Below are positions 1-9,160 of a DNA stretch of 64,000 nt, piece after piece (position 1 is the first letter of the stretch; the number at the start of each line of letters is the position of its first letter). A program made the position numbers and the translations under genes. The notes under the pieces are model-generated. The model had not been told where the DNA came from, made no database searches, and saw only the letters and a program-made list of their open reading frames with translations. The stretch is from contig NZ_WSSC01000006.1 of the NCBI RefSeq assembly GCF_009792895.1, positions 1 through 64,000 on the forward strand, written 5' to 3'. The stretch is from Pigmentibacter ruber. GTDB taxonomy: Bacteria > Bdellovibrionota_B > Oligoflexia > Silvanigrellales > Silvanigrellaceae.

Positions 1-86
1 GGATCCCATTCCGAACTCCGAAGTCAAGCCCGCCTGCGGCAATGGTACTGCACCCTTAGGTGTGGAAGAGTAGCTCTGTGCAGCCT
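1..86 (+). rRNA. rrf: 5S ribosomal RNA, 3' part
   Basis: The window opens inside a 5S rRNA. The conserved stretch GATCCCATTCCGAACTC is at 2-18 and the typical 3' helix with the AGAGTAGC motif follows near 67-74. The 5' quarter lies outside the window. The 3' end is estimated from where the closing helix should end, just before the terminator. An rRNA operon on the plus strand upstream is implied. Confidence 0.93.
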
Positions 87-95
87 TTCATTTCT

Positions 96-127
96 AGCCC
101 TCACAAACCGTGAGGGCTTTTTTTTTG
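96..127 (+). terminator. Rho-independent terminator of the rRNA operon
   Basis: A perfect 9-bp stem AGCCCTCAC / GTGAGGGCT (96-104 and 110-118) with a 5-base loop is followed by a run of T. It lies 10 bases after the 5S end, so it should stop the rRNA transcript. Confidence 0.95.
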
Positions 128-180
128 ATCTATTTTCCTGCTTATTTTTTTTGTTTCTTTTGTTATTTCTTTTTTAATTT

Positions 181-196
181 GCTATATTAATATAGC
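181..196. repeat. 16-bp perfect palindrome
   Basis: GCTATATTAATATAGC is a perfect palindrome without a loop, between the rRNA terminator and the first protein gene. It could be an operator-like site or chance in A+T-rich DNA. The rest of 128-348 shows nothing recognisable. Confidence 0.35.
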
Positions 197-366
197 ATCT
201 TTATTTTTAACCTGTTACTTTAGGTATTCAAAAACATAAACTCCTACTAATAAATATATATTTGACAATTTTTACTTGCAAAGTATCATAACTTTGATTC
301 ATCACTCTTAATTATTTTTTGCAACAGAACTTCCTTTGAACCTCTATTGGAAAGGAAATAAAAGTC

Positions 367-1184
367 GTGTCTCTTCCTACTAAATTTTATTTAAGAAATA
401 TATTCTTTTTAATCATATTTCTTGCTTTTCCGTTGAAAGTTTTTCCATCAGAAAATATTAAAGTTTGCACTGAACGTAGCCCTCCTTATGTAAAAGTAAA
501 TCAAGAAACGAATGAGTTAAAAGGAATAGATATAGAAATTTTTAAGAATATTTTTAATAAACTAAAAATAGATTATTTAATTGAAGAAATGCCATGGGCA
601 AGATGTGAGTTATTTTTGGAAAATGGAATAATTGATGTTGGAATAAAAGTTTCAAAAACTTTGGAAAGGGAAAAGTTTTTATTTTATCCAGATGTATCTT
701 GGGAATCAGTTTTTGTTTTATTCACAAATCTTGAGACAAAAAAAAATATAAAATAAATTCTTATGATGACTTAAAAAAATATAATTTAACAATTGGTGTT
801 ATTCATGAAAACTCATATGATGAAGATTTTTGGAAAGCTTTTCCATGGAGAAACAAAGAATACCAACTGTATCACCCACAGATTGAACCCTCAGTTAATA
901 TAGAAAGTAATTTAAAGAAACTGTCAGGAAATAGAATTCAAATATATCCTCAAAACAAAACAATTGGCATTTATACAGCTAAATATCTTAATATTTCTAA
1001 TATTACTTATTATGATTTTGTTTTATTTAAAAAGAATATTTACAATGTTTTTTCAAAAAAATCTAAATTTAGAAACAGTAAATATAAAAATATAATTGAA
1101 TTAATGAAAGCCTATAATAAAGAATTAAAAAAATTTAAAAAAACAAAGTCCTTTAAAGAAATTTTAGATTCAGAGACAATTTAA
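367..1184 (+). pseudogene. Solute-binding-like (family 3) secreted protein, frameshifted at an A9 run
   Basis: The reading frame starts at GTG 367 behind a GGAAAGGAAA ribosome site. It encodes a signal peptide (about residues 1-29) and the N-terminal half of a periplasmic family-3 solute-binding domain, including the MPWARCE motif typical of this group. It stops at 756. A second open frame shifted by -1 continues from about 745 to a TAA at 1182-1184 with the expected C-terminal half. The switch point is nine A residues at 738-746; one extra A would give one protein of about 272 residues. It may be a pseudogene, or be rescued by ribosomal or transcriptional slippage on the A run. No permease or ATPase gene is nearby. 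The same kind of break occurs in the paralogue at 20660-21440. Confidence 0.8.
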
Positions 1185-1319
1185 AGATAAGCATAAGAGA
1201 ATTTTTAAATGTATATTTATGAAGTAAAAGTTTATTTTTTTGATTTTCTAAGTAATAGATTAAATAAAGATGCAATGTAAATGTTTAAAATTGTTAAATA
1301 CCCGTGACTGAATTCTGGT

Positions 1320-1352
1320 AATTAATTTTTGCAAAAAATTAATTTTTTTTTA
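1320..1352. terminator. Possible A+T-only terminator between convergent genes
   Basis: AATTAATTTTT and AAAAATTAATT form an 11-bp stem with a GCA loop, followed by T-rich sequence. It sits between the end of the frameshifted gene and the convergent peptidase gene. The lack of G/C pairs makes function uncertain. Confidence 0.4.
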
Positions 1353-1359
1353 TTTTTTA

Positions 1360-2004
1360 TTAATTATCATAAAAAAATTCTATATCATCCTCAATTAATA
1401 TCGCTGATTTATCATTTAATGTATGATGAAAAATGTTTTTCTCTTTGTAAAAATTAATAATTTTATTTATTCCGAAAGCTTCAGACTGCTCAGATTTAAA
1501 ATGCGGAACAATGCAAAAAGAAATAAGATTTAATCCATCCCAAATTATTTCATTTGGATACCCATTTGGAATTATATTAGGATCATCTGCGAATTCTAGA
1601 CCTTTTAATGAAGGTGTAACTACGCAAGCACCAGCACTAAAGCCACCATATATAATTTCTTTATTCTTAAGGAGATCAGGTAGAATTTGATCAAGACCGC
1701 TTTCATAAAAGGCTCTTCTTAGTATAAAGGTATTCCCTCCTGTTACCCAAATTAAGCCAAAATTTAATAGTTTTAATTTAAGAGAAACAGGATCTTTTTT
1801 AAAATAGTTTCTTAAATCAAGTTCAGTGCAATTTAATCCTAAATTATTTAGAATTAATTTACTTTCATTATAATATTTAGTTCTATTATCACCAAGAAAA
1901 TCATTAGCATTAAGGATAATGGCGACATTTTTATTTTTAGTTAGCATTTTTGAAAGTTTATGAGCCGAATTGCCAAAATACATTGAAGATAAAAAAAGAT
2001 TCAT
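1360..2004 (-). CDS. Peptidase E-like (family S51) serine peptidase
   Basis: This cytoplasmic 214-residue protein matches peptidase family S51 (alpha-aspartyl dipeptidase / cyanophycinase-like). The nucleophile motif GGFSAGACV is near residue 121-129, the conserved WVTGGNTF is near 85-92, and VPHFKSE near the C terminus supplies a His expected in this family. Known members cleave Asp-Xaa dipeptides. The length fits the family, though the C terminus looks slightly short. No signal peptide is seen. It is transcribed alone, convergent with the frameshifted solute-binding gene. Substrate is inferred from the family only. Confidence 0.8.
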   Translation of the reverse strand: MNLFLSSMYFGNSAHKLSKMLTKNKNVAIILNANDFLGDNRTKYYNESKLILNNLGLNCTELDLRNYFKKDPVSLKLKLLNFGLIWVTGGNTFILRRAFYESGLDQILPDLLKNKEIIYGGFSAGACVVTPSLKGLEFADDPNIIPNGYPNEIIWDGLNLISFCIVPHFKSEQSEAFGINKIINFYKEKNIFHHTLNDKSAILIEDDIEFFYDN

Positions 2005-2344
2005 ATAAAAATCACCTATTTTTTAATTTTTAAAGTTACTAGTTTAGAATTTTTTTTTGAAGGAATAGAAATTTTACCAATTTTCCTGCATTTGCTATTA
2101 TATTCATAGGAAAAAACAAGTTAATGTATTTTTCTATTCTATAAAATATTGCTTTACTAAACTTTTTAAGTCAATTTCTTAGCTTCCTTTGAAATGCTAA
2201 TAATGCATAAATATGTTGACTAGAAATATAAGTAATAATAAGCCTGTACCTAGTCTGGCTGAACTGTTAGTTTGTCTATCAATTAAAGTGTCTAACTTTT
2301 CTCGGTCCAATTGTTAAAATTCCCCTAAATAAAAGCATTTTACT
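2005..2344. other. Divergent intergenic region, 340 bases
   Basis: A+T-rich spacer between the divergently transcribed peptidase E gene and the RNA helicase gene. It should hold both promoters. No clear -35/-10 pair, hairpin, tRNA or small ORF stands out on reading. Confidence 0.5.
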
Positions 2345-3745
2345 ATGATAAATATTGATAAATATTTGAAATTAATGAACTTAACCAAGTTGACTGCAAT
2401 TCAGGAGAAGTGCATAGAACCAATCTACAATGCAGAATCTGTTTTTGCCCTAGCCCCAACTGGTTCTGGTAAAACTATGGCGTTTCTCTTACCGCTATTA
2501 TTAAAATTAGATACTTCGATACGATCGCCACAAGTTATCATTCTGGTTCCTACTAGAGAATTAGGCATGCAAATTGCCAATGTAGCTCAAAATATAGCTA
2601 ATTGTTTGTTAGAAGCTGAGCAAAAAAATATCTTGATCCGTTCTGTTTTTGGGGGAACCGCAATTTCAGCTCAAATTTTAGAAATGCAAAAAAATCCACA
2701 TGTTATTATTGCCACCCCTGGAAGAATGATAGATCTATTGCAACGTGAATCTATTGAAACTAACCAGCTTAAAACTTTAATCTTAGATGAAGCTGATATA
2801 ATGGTTGGTATGGGTTTTGCAGATCAAATTGAAGAAATAGTTAATTACGTACCAAGTCATCTGCAAATTGGTTTTTTCTCAGCGACACAAAATGAAAAAA
2901 TAACTGAGCTAGAAAAACTATTTTTAAAAAATGTGAAATTTGTCAAAATTGATTTAAGAGAAAAAATAGTTAGCAGTGATAAAAATCTAATTAAACATGA
3001 ATATTTAGTTACCAAAAAAGATGAAAAAAAAGATAAATTAATTCAAATTTTGTCTTCAGAACATTTTAATAAAGGAATTATCTTTTGTCACACTCGAGAA
3101 ACCGTGCAAAATTTAGTAACTGAAATGAAGCAACATGGTTTAAATATAGATGGTTTGACAGGTGAGTTGGGGCAAGTTCATAGAAACAGTATCATGCGAA
3201 ATTTCAAGACTGGAAATTTAAAATTTCTAGTCGCAACAAATATAGCTGCCAGAGGTATTGATGTTTCTTTGCTGCCGATAGTAATTCACTATGATATCCC
3301 TTACCAAAATGACGAGTATGTCCATCGTTCAGGAAGAACTGGTAGAGCTGGGCACTCAGGTTTATCCTTAGCACTTTGCGAAGAAAAAAATGTTAATTAC
3401 TATTTAAATATGATGAAAGAATTACAAATAGAATGTTCAGAATTTAAAAAAGAGAATTTATCTAAAAAAATTCAAAAAGAAGTTTCTAGTAAAGTTGAGA
3501 AAGTTAAAAACGACATTAAATTTATTAAAGTTTTTATAAATAAAGGTAAAAAAGAAAAAATTAGACCTGCAGATATAGTGGGCTCACTTATTAAAGAACT
3601 TAATTTAGAAAAAGAAGATATTGGAAATATATTTATTTTTGATCATTTTACACATGTTGAAATAAATTCAAAAAAATATTCAGAAAAAAAAGCAATAAAA
3701 GTTAAAATAAAAAATATGCTAGCTAGTGTGACAATTGCTAAATAA
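2345..3745 (+). CDS. DbpA-type DEAD-box RNA helicase
   Basis: ATP-dependent RNA helicase, probably acting in ribosome assembly. Visible motifs in order: APTGSGKT (residues 37-44, motif I), PTRELG (69-74, Ia), TPGR (124-127, Ib), DEAD (148-151, II), SAT (179-181, III), then ARGIDV and HRSGRTGRAG (motifs V and VI, near 330). After a Lys-rich linker, about residues 400-460 read as the DbpA-type RNA-binding domain (motif RPADIVGSLIKE, then IGNIFIFDHFTHVEI). In E. coli DbpA this domain binds 23S rRNA hairpin 92. The stop codon directly abuts the end of the convergent yihY-like gene, leaving no room for a terminator. Confidence 0.92.
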   Translation: MINIDKYLKLMNLTKLTAIQEKCIEPIYNAESVFALAPTGSGKTMAFLLPLLLKLDTSIRSPQVIILVPTRELGMQIANVAQNIANCLLEAEQKNILIRSVFGGTAISAQILEMQKNPHVIIATPGRMIDLLQRESIETNQLKTLILDEADIMVGMGFADQIEEIVNYVPSHLQIGFFSATQNEKITELEKLFLKNVKFVKIDLREKIVSSDKNLIKHEYLVTKKDEKKDKLIQILSSEHFNKGIIFCHTRETVQNLVTEMKQHGLNIDGLTGELGQVHRNSIMRNFKTGNLKFLVATNIAARGIDVSLLPIVIHYDIPYQNDEYVHRSGRTGRAGHSGLSLALCEEKNVNYYLNMMKELQIECSEFKKENLSKKIQKEVSSKVEKVKNDIKFIKVFINKGKKEKIRPADIVGSLIKELNLEKEDIGNIFIFDHFTHVEINSKKYSEKKAIKVKIKNMLASVTIAK

Positions 3746-5026
3746 TTATTTAAATATTTTTTCTATTTCTTTATATTCTTTCGTCCCAATAAAATTATCT
3801 TCTAAAATTACTTTTCGTAAAAATTCAGGATTATCTTTATCATTTAATATAGAAAGATAACTTGGTAAATAATGAGGATCTTTTAATTCATTATCTGCTG
3901 AGCAAATAATATTTTTATTTAATAAATATTGAATACAATGTTCTAACTCTATAGTATCAATACCTGTCGAAGAAATTAAAAAAGATTCCGCAATTGGAGC
4001 GTTTTGATTTCGATAATAATTACGAATGGTTCTATAAATTAATATACAATCTAGTATAGATTTAACTGGAGAAAACTTTACTCTGAGTAACTCTTTAAAA
4101 AAGATAATTTTTTGTGTTGCAATAGCAAAAGAAGCTCCAATTAAAATGATTATCCAAATAAGTCTGATCCAAACAAAGAAAAGAACAGCTATAATAGCAA
4201 CAGATCCATAAATATGACTTGAATCAGTTACTAGCGCTCTTTTAGCAAAATATAAATTAACAAATTGAAGGAATTCAAATAAGATATTTGAGATAAACCC
4301 TCCAACAAATGCAGCTCTTAAATTAACTCTTTTACTGGGTATTATATAAAAAATAAATGCAAAAAAGATCCATTGGAACGATAATCCTAAGCATACTCTT
4401 ATAAAGTGTAAAATATAACTATTCAAAAAAGTATTTTCTTGAATGTTTATAAGTTTAAGAAAAGTATCCGATTTGAGTGAAGCGAGAGTGAAAAAGAAAG
4501 GAGTAATAGTTAAAAGAAGCCAGCACTTGACTATTCTATTAAACAATTTTGATTTATTTTTAAATTCCATGATTTCATCAATATTATCTTCTATTTTAAG
4601 GACTAGTAAGATAACTGTAATTAGAAATGTAGCAAATGAAATTATTCCTAATTCTTTTAATTTAAGATTGCTTATAATTAAATTTAAATACTCAATTATT
4701 TCATTTCCTGCACGATTGCCAAAATGTTTTGTAATTGTGGGGGCAATAAATTCATTGATTATTGTATTAAAACCTTGGAAAGCATGGATAAAAGAAAAAA
4801 GAATTGCAATTAAAGGAACGATTGATAAAATTGATACATAAGTAAGTTGAGCAGATTTTTCTGAAAATTTTGAATTTTTAAGAATAAAAAAAGATTCACG
4901 AATAATAATTTCAAATTTTTTTAACCAGATTTTTTTATTAATAGAAAATATAATTTCTCTATGTTTGGGTCTTACATTGAATTTTTTTATATATCCATTG
5001 ATTTTATTTAATAACTTTAGAAGCAA
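3746..5026 (-). CDS. YihY/BrkB family inner-membrane protein
   Basis: A 426-residue membrane protein with about six transmembrane helices from residue 60 to 305. The N-terminal SAQLTYVSILSIVPL motif and the YGSVAIIAVLFFVWIRL segment are hallmarks of the YihY family (once misnamed ribonuclease BN). The last 110 residues are soluble and may form a winged-helix-like domain. The start is TTG; no ATG lies near the N terminus, and a weak GAG-containing site precedes it. Molecular function of the family is not settled. Confidence 0.82.
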   Translation of the reverse strand: MLLKLLNKINGYIKKFNVRPKHREIIFSINKKIWLKKFEIIIRESFFILKNSKFSEKSAQLTYVSILSIVPLIAILFSFIHAFQGFNTIINEFIAPTITKHFGNRAGNEIIEYLNLIISNLKLKELGIISFATFLITVILLVLKIEDNIDEIMEFKNKSKLFNRIVKCWLLLTITPFFFTLASLKSDTFLKLINIQENTFLNSYILHFIRVCLGLSFQWIFFAFIFYIIPSKRVNLRAAFVGGFISNILFEFLQFVNLYFAKRALVTDSSHIYGSVAIIAVLFFVWIRLIWIIILIGASFAIATQKIIFFKELLRVKFSPVKSILDCILIYRTIRNYYRNQNAPIAESFLISSTGIDTIELEHCIQYLLNKNIICSADNELKDPHYLPSYLSILNDKDNPEFLRKVILEDNFIGTKEYKEIEKIFK

Positions 5027-5097
5027 TTTAAATCTCGCTATAATTTTTATAGAATAGGCAGCTACGTTATTTCTATACTATAAGTAGAAATAATAAT

Positions 5098-7257
5098 TTA
5101 TATTATCTCTAAGGAAGAAAAAGTTGTAAAGTCATTTAGAACTTTTTTACCTACAATAAGAACAGTTAGAACAGAAGTAGCCATTGATGGATCATTAGTA
5201 AATAAAATACCTTCTCGAATTAAGGGCTTTGATTCTTCTGTTAAGATAATTGGAAATCTGTTTTCTGTTTCTTTAATAAATTCATTTAGAGAATTAAATC
5301 CTGTATTTTTTAAAATATCTGAAATTCGTAAATGAACCCATACTGCAAAAGCACCTGCTTGAATTCTTTTTGAGATTTCAAGAGCCACCCGCCCCATGGT
5401 ATATCTAGGGTTAATTTCCGATAAAAATTTCAATCTGTAACCATATTCAGAATTTAAATCTTCATAAAGAAAAGCATCTATCCCAAACGGGCCGTAAAAA
5501 TTATGTTCGATAAGTTTCTCAGCAACTTTTTGTGAAACAAAGTTCAGTATTTCTTCAATATTGGAAAAATTGGAGTATTTTTTGTATAAAAATTTAGTTA
5601 CATTTTTGGGCAGATCATCTGTCTTTTTACCTACAATAGTTCCTTTATACTGCCCTCTTACATCAGTAAAAAAACGAGTTAAACCTAAATTAATATATTT
5701 ACCATCATCGTTTATTTTGGCCTGATAAGATAAATCAACAACTTTATTAAACCAAGGCTCAATAATAATAGATTTTTGTGAGTTTAAAATCTTTAAAATC
5801 CAGTTTTCTTCAGCTATTGTTAATTTAGAATTATCAATTCGCAGCATATTTTGTCCAGCACATCCAAGCGGAGCTTTCATAACAACTTTTGAAAATTGAC
5901 AAGATTGGAGAAAATATATGATAGCATCTAGACATTCTTTTTTTGTTAAACACACTTTTGGATTTAAATTAAACTCAGGTAGAATAGATTGAATTGAAGA
6001 TAATTCTTTATAAATTTCAGGGTACAATATTGCTGAGAATTTTTTAGAATATAAAAGCATAATTTTATTTTGAAATTCTTCATTACAAAATATATTTTCA
6101 TGAAAATAATTCTTTTTGATTAATTTATTTTGCCATTTAGAGAAAATAGAAATTGTTTCTGGACTCCATCCCCAAGGATAAAAATGACTAATATATTGAT
6201 GATTTATAGAATTTTCTGAGTTGGATAATTCTTGAAATTCAGGAATAGGAAATCCACATCTTTGGATTTTTTGGAGAAAACCAACCGATGGCTTGTTTTT
6301 AAGAAGAATAATATCATCATTTGCAGCAAGAAATTGGAGTAGTGACGAGCAATCATTTTCTAAATTTGTTACAGATTTATTTGGCGTAAATCCAATTTTT
6401 TTCCTTGCAATTTCTTGCTCACTTGCTGGATTAAAGTAAAATAAATTAGGAGGTCTTCCTTTAGAAGAATTAAATATTGATAATTCTTTAATAAATAATT
6501 CTGATAAACCAGCTTTTTTTCTTCCAGATATATCGAAAATTATTCCCTTCGCGCGTGCTGGAGTTAATGGAAACTCAAGATTTTTTTGATATTCTGACCA
6601 ATCAGAATCATCATTTTCTCTCCAGCGGTTAAACCAAGTTACTCCATGCTTAACATGTCCAATTTCTTCTTGATAAACTGTATCTAATATTTGAGCAGTT
6701 TTAATATCGTTAACTTTTTCCATCAAAGTTTTATAGAATAACGCATAATCTAAATTAGCCTGTTCAAATGTCATACTCATTTTTACAACGAAATCCATTG
6801 GTGACTTCATGTCAGATAAACAATTCCAAAAAAAATTATTGACAGGAATTTCTCCAAATGAAACATTTAGTTCTTTCATTCTTTGTATATATAGTTTCAT
6901 ATGCTTTTGTTCTTCAAGAATTGTATTTGCAATTCCCAAGCGAAAATTTTTTGGAGCTTTTGGAAATTTTAATAAAACTAATGCCATAATTTCCATAGCA
7001 AGTAATTCATGATTAGCAAAAAAGTGCAGGACGTAACCTCTTTGTTTTTCTTCAATGAGCTGTTGTTGATTGGGGAAAGGAATTTTTTTATTGATAGGGT
7101 AATCTTTGAATTGTAAATCTAAATTTCTACCTGGAGATTTAGGGGTAAGAATTGCATTGTATTCAATTGTATCAGTAAGCAAATTTGGTTCCAAAAGTTT
7201 GTCACTCAAAATATCTTTACCAAATAAAATAATCTCAGCAAATTCCTTTAATTCCAT
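5098..7257 (-). CDS. DUF455 ferritin-like protein fused to an ATP-grasp-like domain
   Basis: The ATG at 7257 is preferred over an in-frame start at 7335 because AAGGAT lies just upstream and the DUF455-like sequence begins at once. The protein has 719 residues. Residues 1-215 resemble DUF455 (MiaE-like ferritin fold) with a complete set of diiron ligands: E84 or E89, E116xxH119, E165, E198xxH201. Residues about 420-690 look like an ATP-grasp ligase, with glycine-rich KAPLGCAGQNM, IIEPW, and the metal-binding-type segment FLSEINPRYTMGR. The middle 200 residues are not recognised. The fusion suggests an oxidative step coupled to ATP-dependent bond formation on an unknown substrate. Transcribed alone, divergent from the flagellar operon. 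Confidence 0.7.
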   Translation of the reverse strand: MELKEFAEIILFGKDILSDKLLEPNLLTDTIEYNAILTPKSPGRNLDLQFKDYPINKKIPFPNQQQLIEEKQRGYVLHFFANHELLAMEIMALVLLKFPKAPKNFRLGIANTILEEQKHMKLYIQRMKELNVSFGEIPVNNFFWNCLSDMKSPMDFVVKMSMTFEQANLDYALFYKTLMEKVNDIKTAQILDTVYQEEIGHVKHGVTWFNRWRENDDSDWSEYQKNLEFPLTPARAKGIIFDISGRKKAGLSELFIKELSIFNSSKGRPPNLFYFNPASEQEIARKKIGFTPNKSVTNLENDCSSLLQFLAANDDIILLKNKPSVGFLQKIQRCGFPIPEFQELSNSENSINHQYISHFYPWGWSPETISIFSKWQNKLIKKNYFHENIFCNEEFQNKIMLLYSKKFSAILYPEIYKELSSIQSILPEFNLNPKVCLTKKECLDAIIYFLQSCQFSKVVMKAPLGCAGQNMLRIDNSKLTIAEENWILKILNSQKSIIIEPWFNKVVDLSYQAKINDDGKYINLGLTRFFTDVRGQYKGTIVGKKTDDLPKNVTKFLYKKYSNFSNIEEILNFVSQKVAEKLIEHNFYGPFGIDAFLYEDLNSEYGYRLKFLSEINPRYTMGRVALEISKRIQAGAFAVWVHLRISDILKNTGFNSLNEFIKETENRFPIILTEESKPLIREGILFTNDPSMATSVLTVLIVGKKVLNDFTTFSSLEII

Positions 7258-7420
7258 AAAATCAATCCTTATAAACAGGCAGATATTGCTTATTCTGGAA
7301 AAGATTGCCGATAGTTTACACGACATTAAGAACAAACCTGCTTCGTATTTTTATGGCAAACTAGTCTCAAGAAGGCAATAAAAAGTTTATTTTATCCATT
7401 AAAAATTGCAGGGTAAGCTA

Positions 7421-8182
7421 ATGGCCGAAAAAGATGAGAAAAAAGCTGAGGCAAAGAAAGATGAAAAGCCTAAGGATCCTAATGAAAAAGAAGAGAAAAA
7501 AAGTCGTCTAGCTCTTTTTGCTGGTATTGGCGGTGTTTTGCTTGTGGCTCTTGGAGTAGGTGGTTTTTTTGTATTTAAAACCATTTCGGGAAAGAAAAAC
7601 ACTGAACTCGCAGCTCAAGGCACAAGTCATGATGATCATGACAAAAAAGATTCTAAAGACAGTAAAGATGACCATGGAAAAAAGGACGAAAAGAAAGACG
7701 ATCAAGCTAAAAAAGACGAAAAAAAAGATGAGAAGAAAGATGATCATGGGAAGAAAGACGAAAAAAAAGATGAGAAGAAAGATGATCATGGGAAGAAAGA
7801 TGAAAAAAAGGATGATAAAAAAGACGATCCAAATAAAAAAGATGATGGAAAAAAAGAAGAGCCTAAAGGAACAGCAAATTTTGGTGATACTTTTATGATC
7901 CCAAGACTAGATTTAAATCTAGGGAATTCAATTGAAAATAGATTCATTAGAATTGCAATTGCTATTGAATATCGAGGAGGAGAAAATCAAGGATTTGAAT
8001 TAAAAAAACGGGAAGCTCAAATTAAAGATATTGTTATAACAGCTGTAACAAGTAAAACAAGATTAGTACTCATATCAGAAAATGGTAAAGAAAATCTTAG
8101 AAGAGAAATTTTAAATAGAATAAATGAAGTAACAGATAGGCCAGTTCAAAACGTGTATTTTACCGAATTCTTTGTGGAGTAA
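7421..8182 (+). CDS. fliL: Flagellar basal-body protein FliL with long charged linker
   Basis: FliL is an inner-membrane protein associated with the stator and MS ring. ATG 7421 has an AGGG site seven bases upstream, better than a TTG at 7406. The order is a charged cytoplasmic N terminus, one transmembrane helix (about residues 30-50), an unusually long Lys/Asp/His/Glu linker (about 60-150), then the FliL domain (about 155-253), which ends in VYFTEFFVE. Normal FliL proteins lack so long a linker. First gene of the flagellar operon, three bases before fliM. Confidence 0.9.
   Translation: MAEKDEKKAEAKKDEKPKDPNEKEEKKSRLALFAGIGGVLLVALGVGGFFVFKTISGKKNTELAAQGTSHDDHDKKDSKDSKDDHGKKDEKKDDQAKKDEKKDEKKDDHGKKDEKKDEKKDDHGKKDEKKDDKKDDPNKKDDGKKEEPKGTANFGDTFMIPRLDLNLGNSIENRFIRIAIAIEYRGGENQGFELKKREAQIKDIVITAVTSKTRLVLISENGKENLRREILNRINEVTDRPVQNVYFTEFFVE
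7697..7806 (+). repeat. 42-bp tandem repeat inside fliL
   Basis: A 42-base unit beginning GATGATCATGGGAAGAAAGA occurs at 7739 and again at 7781, flanked by degenerate copies. It encodes 14-residue blocks rich in Lys, Asp and Glu with HGK. In-frame repeats allow length change without breaking the gene. Confidence 0.85.
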
Positions 8183-8185
8183 TGC

Positions 8186-9160
8186 ATGGATCAGGTATTA
8201 AGTCAGAATGAAGTCGACGCCTTATTAAATGCAGTTTCTGATGGAAGAAATGATAGCGATGGTGGACAAAAAGATGCATCAGGAATAGTTCATTATGATT
8301 TAGCAAATCAAGACAGAATTATTCGTGGGCGCATGCCAACGTTAGATATTATTCATGATCGTTTCATAAGATTGTTTCGTATTTCCTTATCAGCGGCATT
8401 GAGAAAAGTTGCAAATATTGGAGTGAATAGTTCGGGGCCAATTAAATTTGGCGAATTTATGAACTCCCTGCCCTTACCGAGTTGTCTTAATATTTTGAGA
8501 ATAGAACCTCTTCGTGGTTCAGCAGTAATGGTTATTGAAAGTAAGTTACTTTATGCTTTGGTTGACAGTTTATTTGGAGGTTCTGATGTTCCTTACACAA
8601 AAATAGAAGGAAAAGATTTTACTCAAATAGAAATTAAAGTTGCCCGTCGTGTTGTAATGTCTGCTGTAGATGATCTTGAAAAAGCATGGGCACCAGTTTT
8701 CCCATTAAAAATAACTTATTCACGTACTGAAATTAATCCACAATTTGTTGCCATTGTTCCTCCTAGTGATGTTGTTATTTCAACAGCATTTGATGTCGAA
8801 TTAGAAAAAATGAGTGGTTCAATAAAACTTGTGTTTCCTTATTCAACTCTTGAACCTATAAAATCAAAACTAAGCGTTGGATTTCAAAATGAGCAACTAG
8901 AAGTAGATCATATTTGGATAAATAGAATTAAAACTCAATTAATGGGTACCAGTGTAAATATGATTTGTAATTTAGGAAATTGTTGGATCAATTTAAGAGA
9001 TTTAATGGAATTGGGTAAAGGGGATGTTCTTATTTTAGATAGAGATGCTGATAAACCTTTAGATATTATGATTGAAGGAATTCATAAATTTAGAGGAGTT
9101 CCTGGAATAATAAGAGGAAATAAAGCAATTAAAATAACAGAAATAATTGGAGATTATTAA
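8186..9160 (+). CDS. fliM: Flagellar motor switch protein FliM
   Basis: FliM forms the C-ring, binds phospho-CheY and sets rotation direction. The first residues, MDQVLSQNEVDALLNAV, are the conserved CheY-binding segment. A CheC-like middle domain covers about residues 50-230, and the C-terminal SpoA/FliN-like domain 250-324. The length of 324 residues is normal. A GGAG site lies upstream, and the stop overlaps the fliN start by one base, so translation is probably coupled. Confidence 0.97.
   Translation: MDQVLSQNEVDALLNAVSDGRNDSDGGQKDASGIVHYDLANQDRIIRGRMPTLDIIHDRFIRLFRISLSAALRKVANIGVNSSGPIKFGEFMNSLPLPSCLNILRIEPLRGSAVMVIESKLLYALVDSLFGGSDVPYTKIEGKDFTQIEIKVARRVVMSAVDDLEKAWAPVFPLKITYSRTEINPQFVAIVPPSDVVISTAFDVELEKMSGSIKLVFPYSTLEPIKSKLSVGFQNEQLEVDHIWINRIKTQLMGTSVNMICNLGNCWINLRDLMELGKGDVLILDRDADKPLDIMIEGIHKFRGVPGIIRGNKAIKITEIIGDY

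Noticed and set aside
4443..4841. Plus-strand open frame inside the YihY gene
   Set aside because: Antisense to a well-recognised membrane protein; no own motif or ribosome site.
7508..7898. Open frames antisense to, and in the +1 frame of, the fliL repeat
   Set aside because: They arise from the Lys/Asp/Glu codon repeats; products are low-complexity (Ile/Phe-rich or Lys/Met-rich) and lack ribosome sites.
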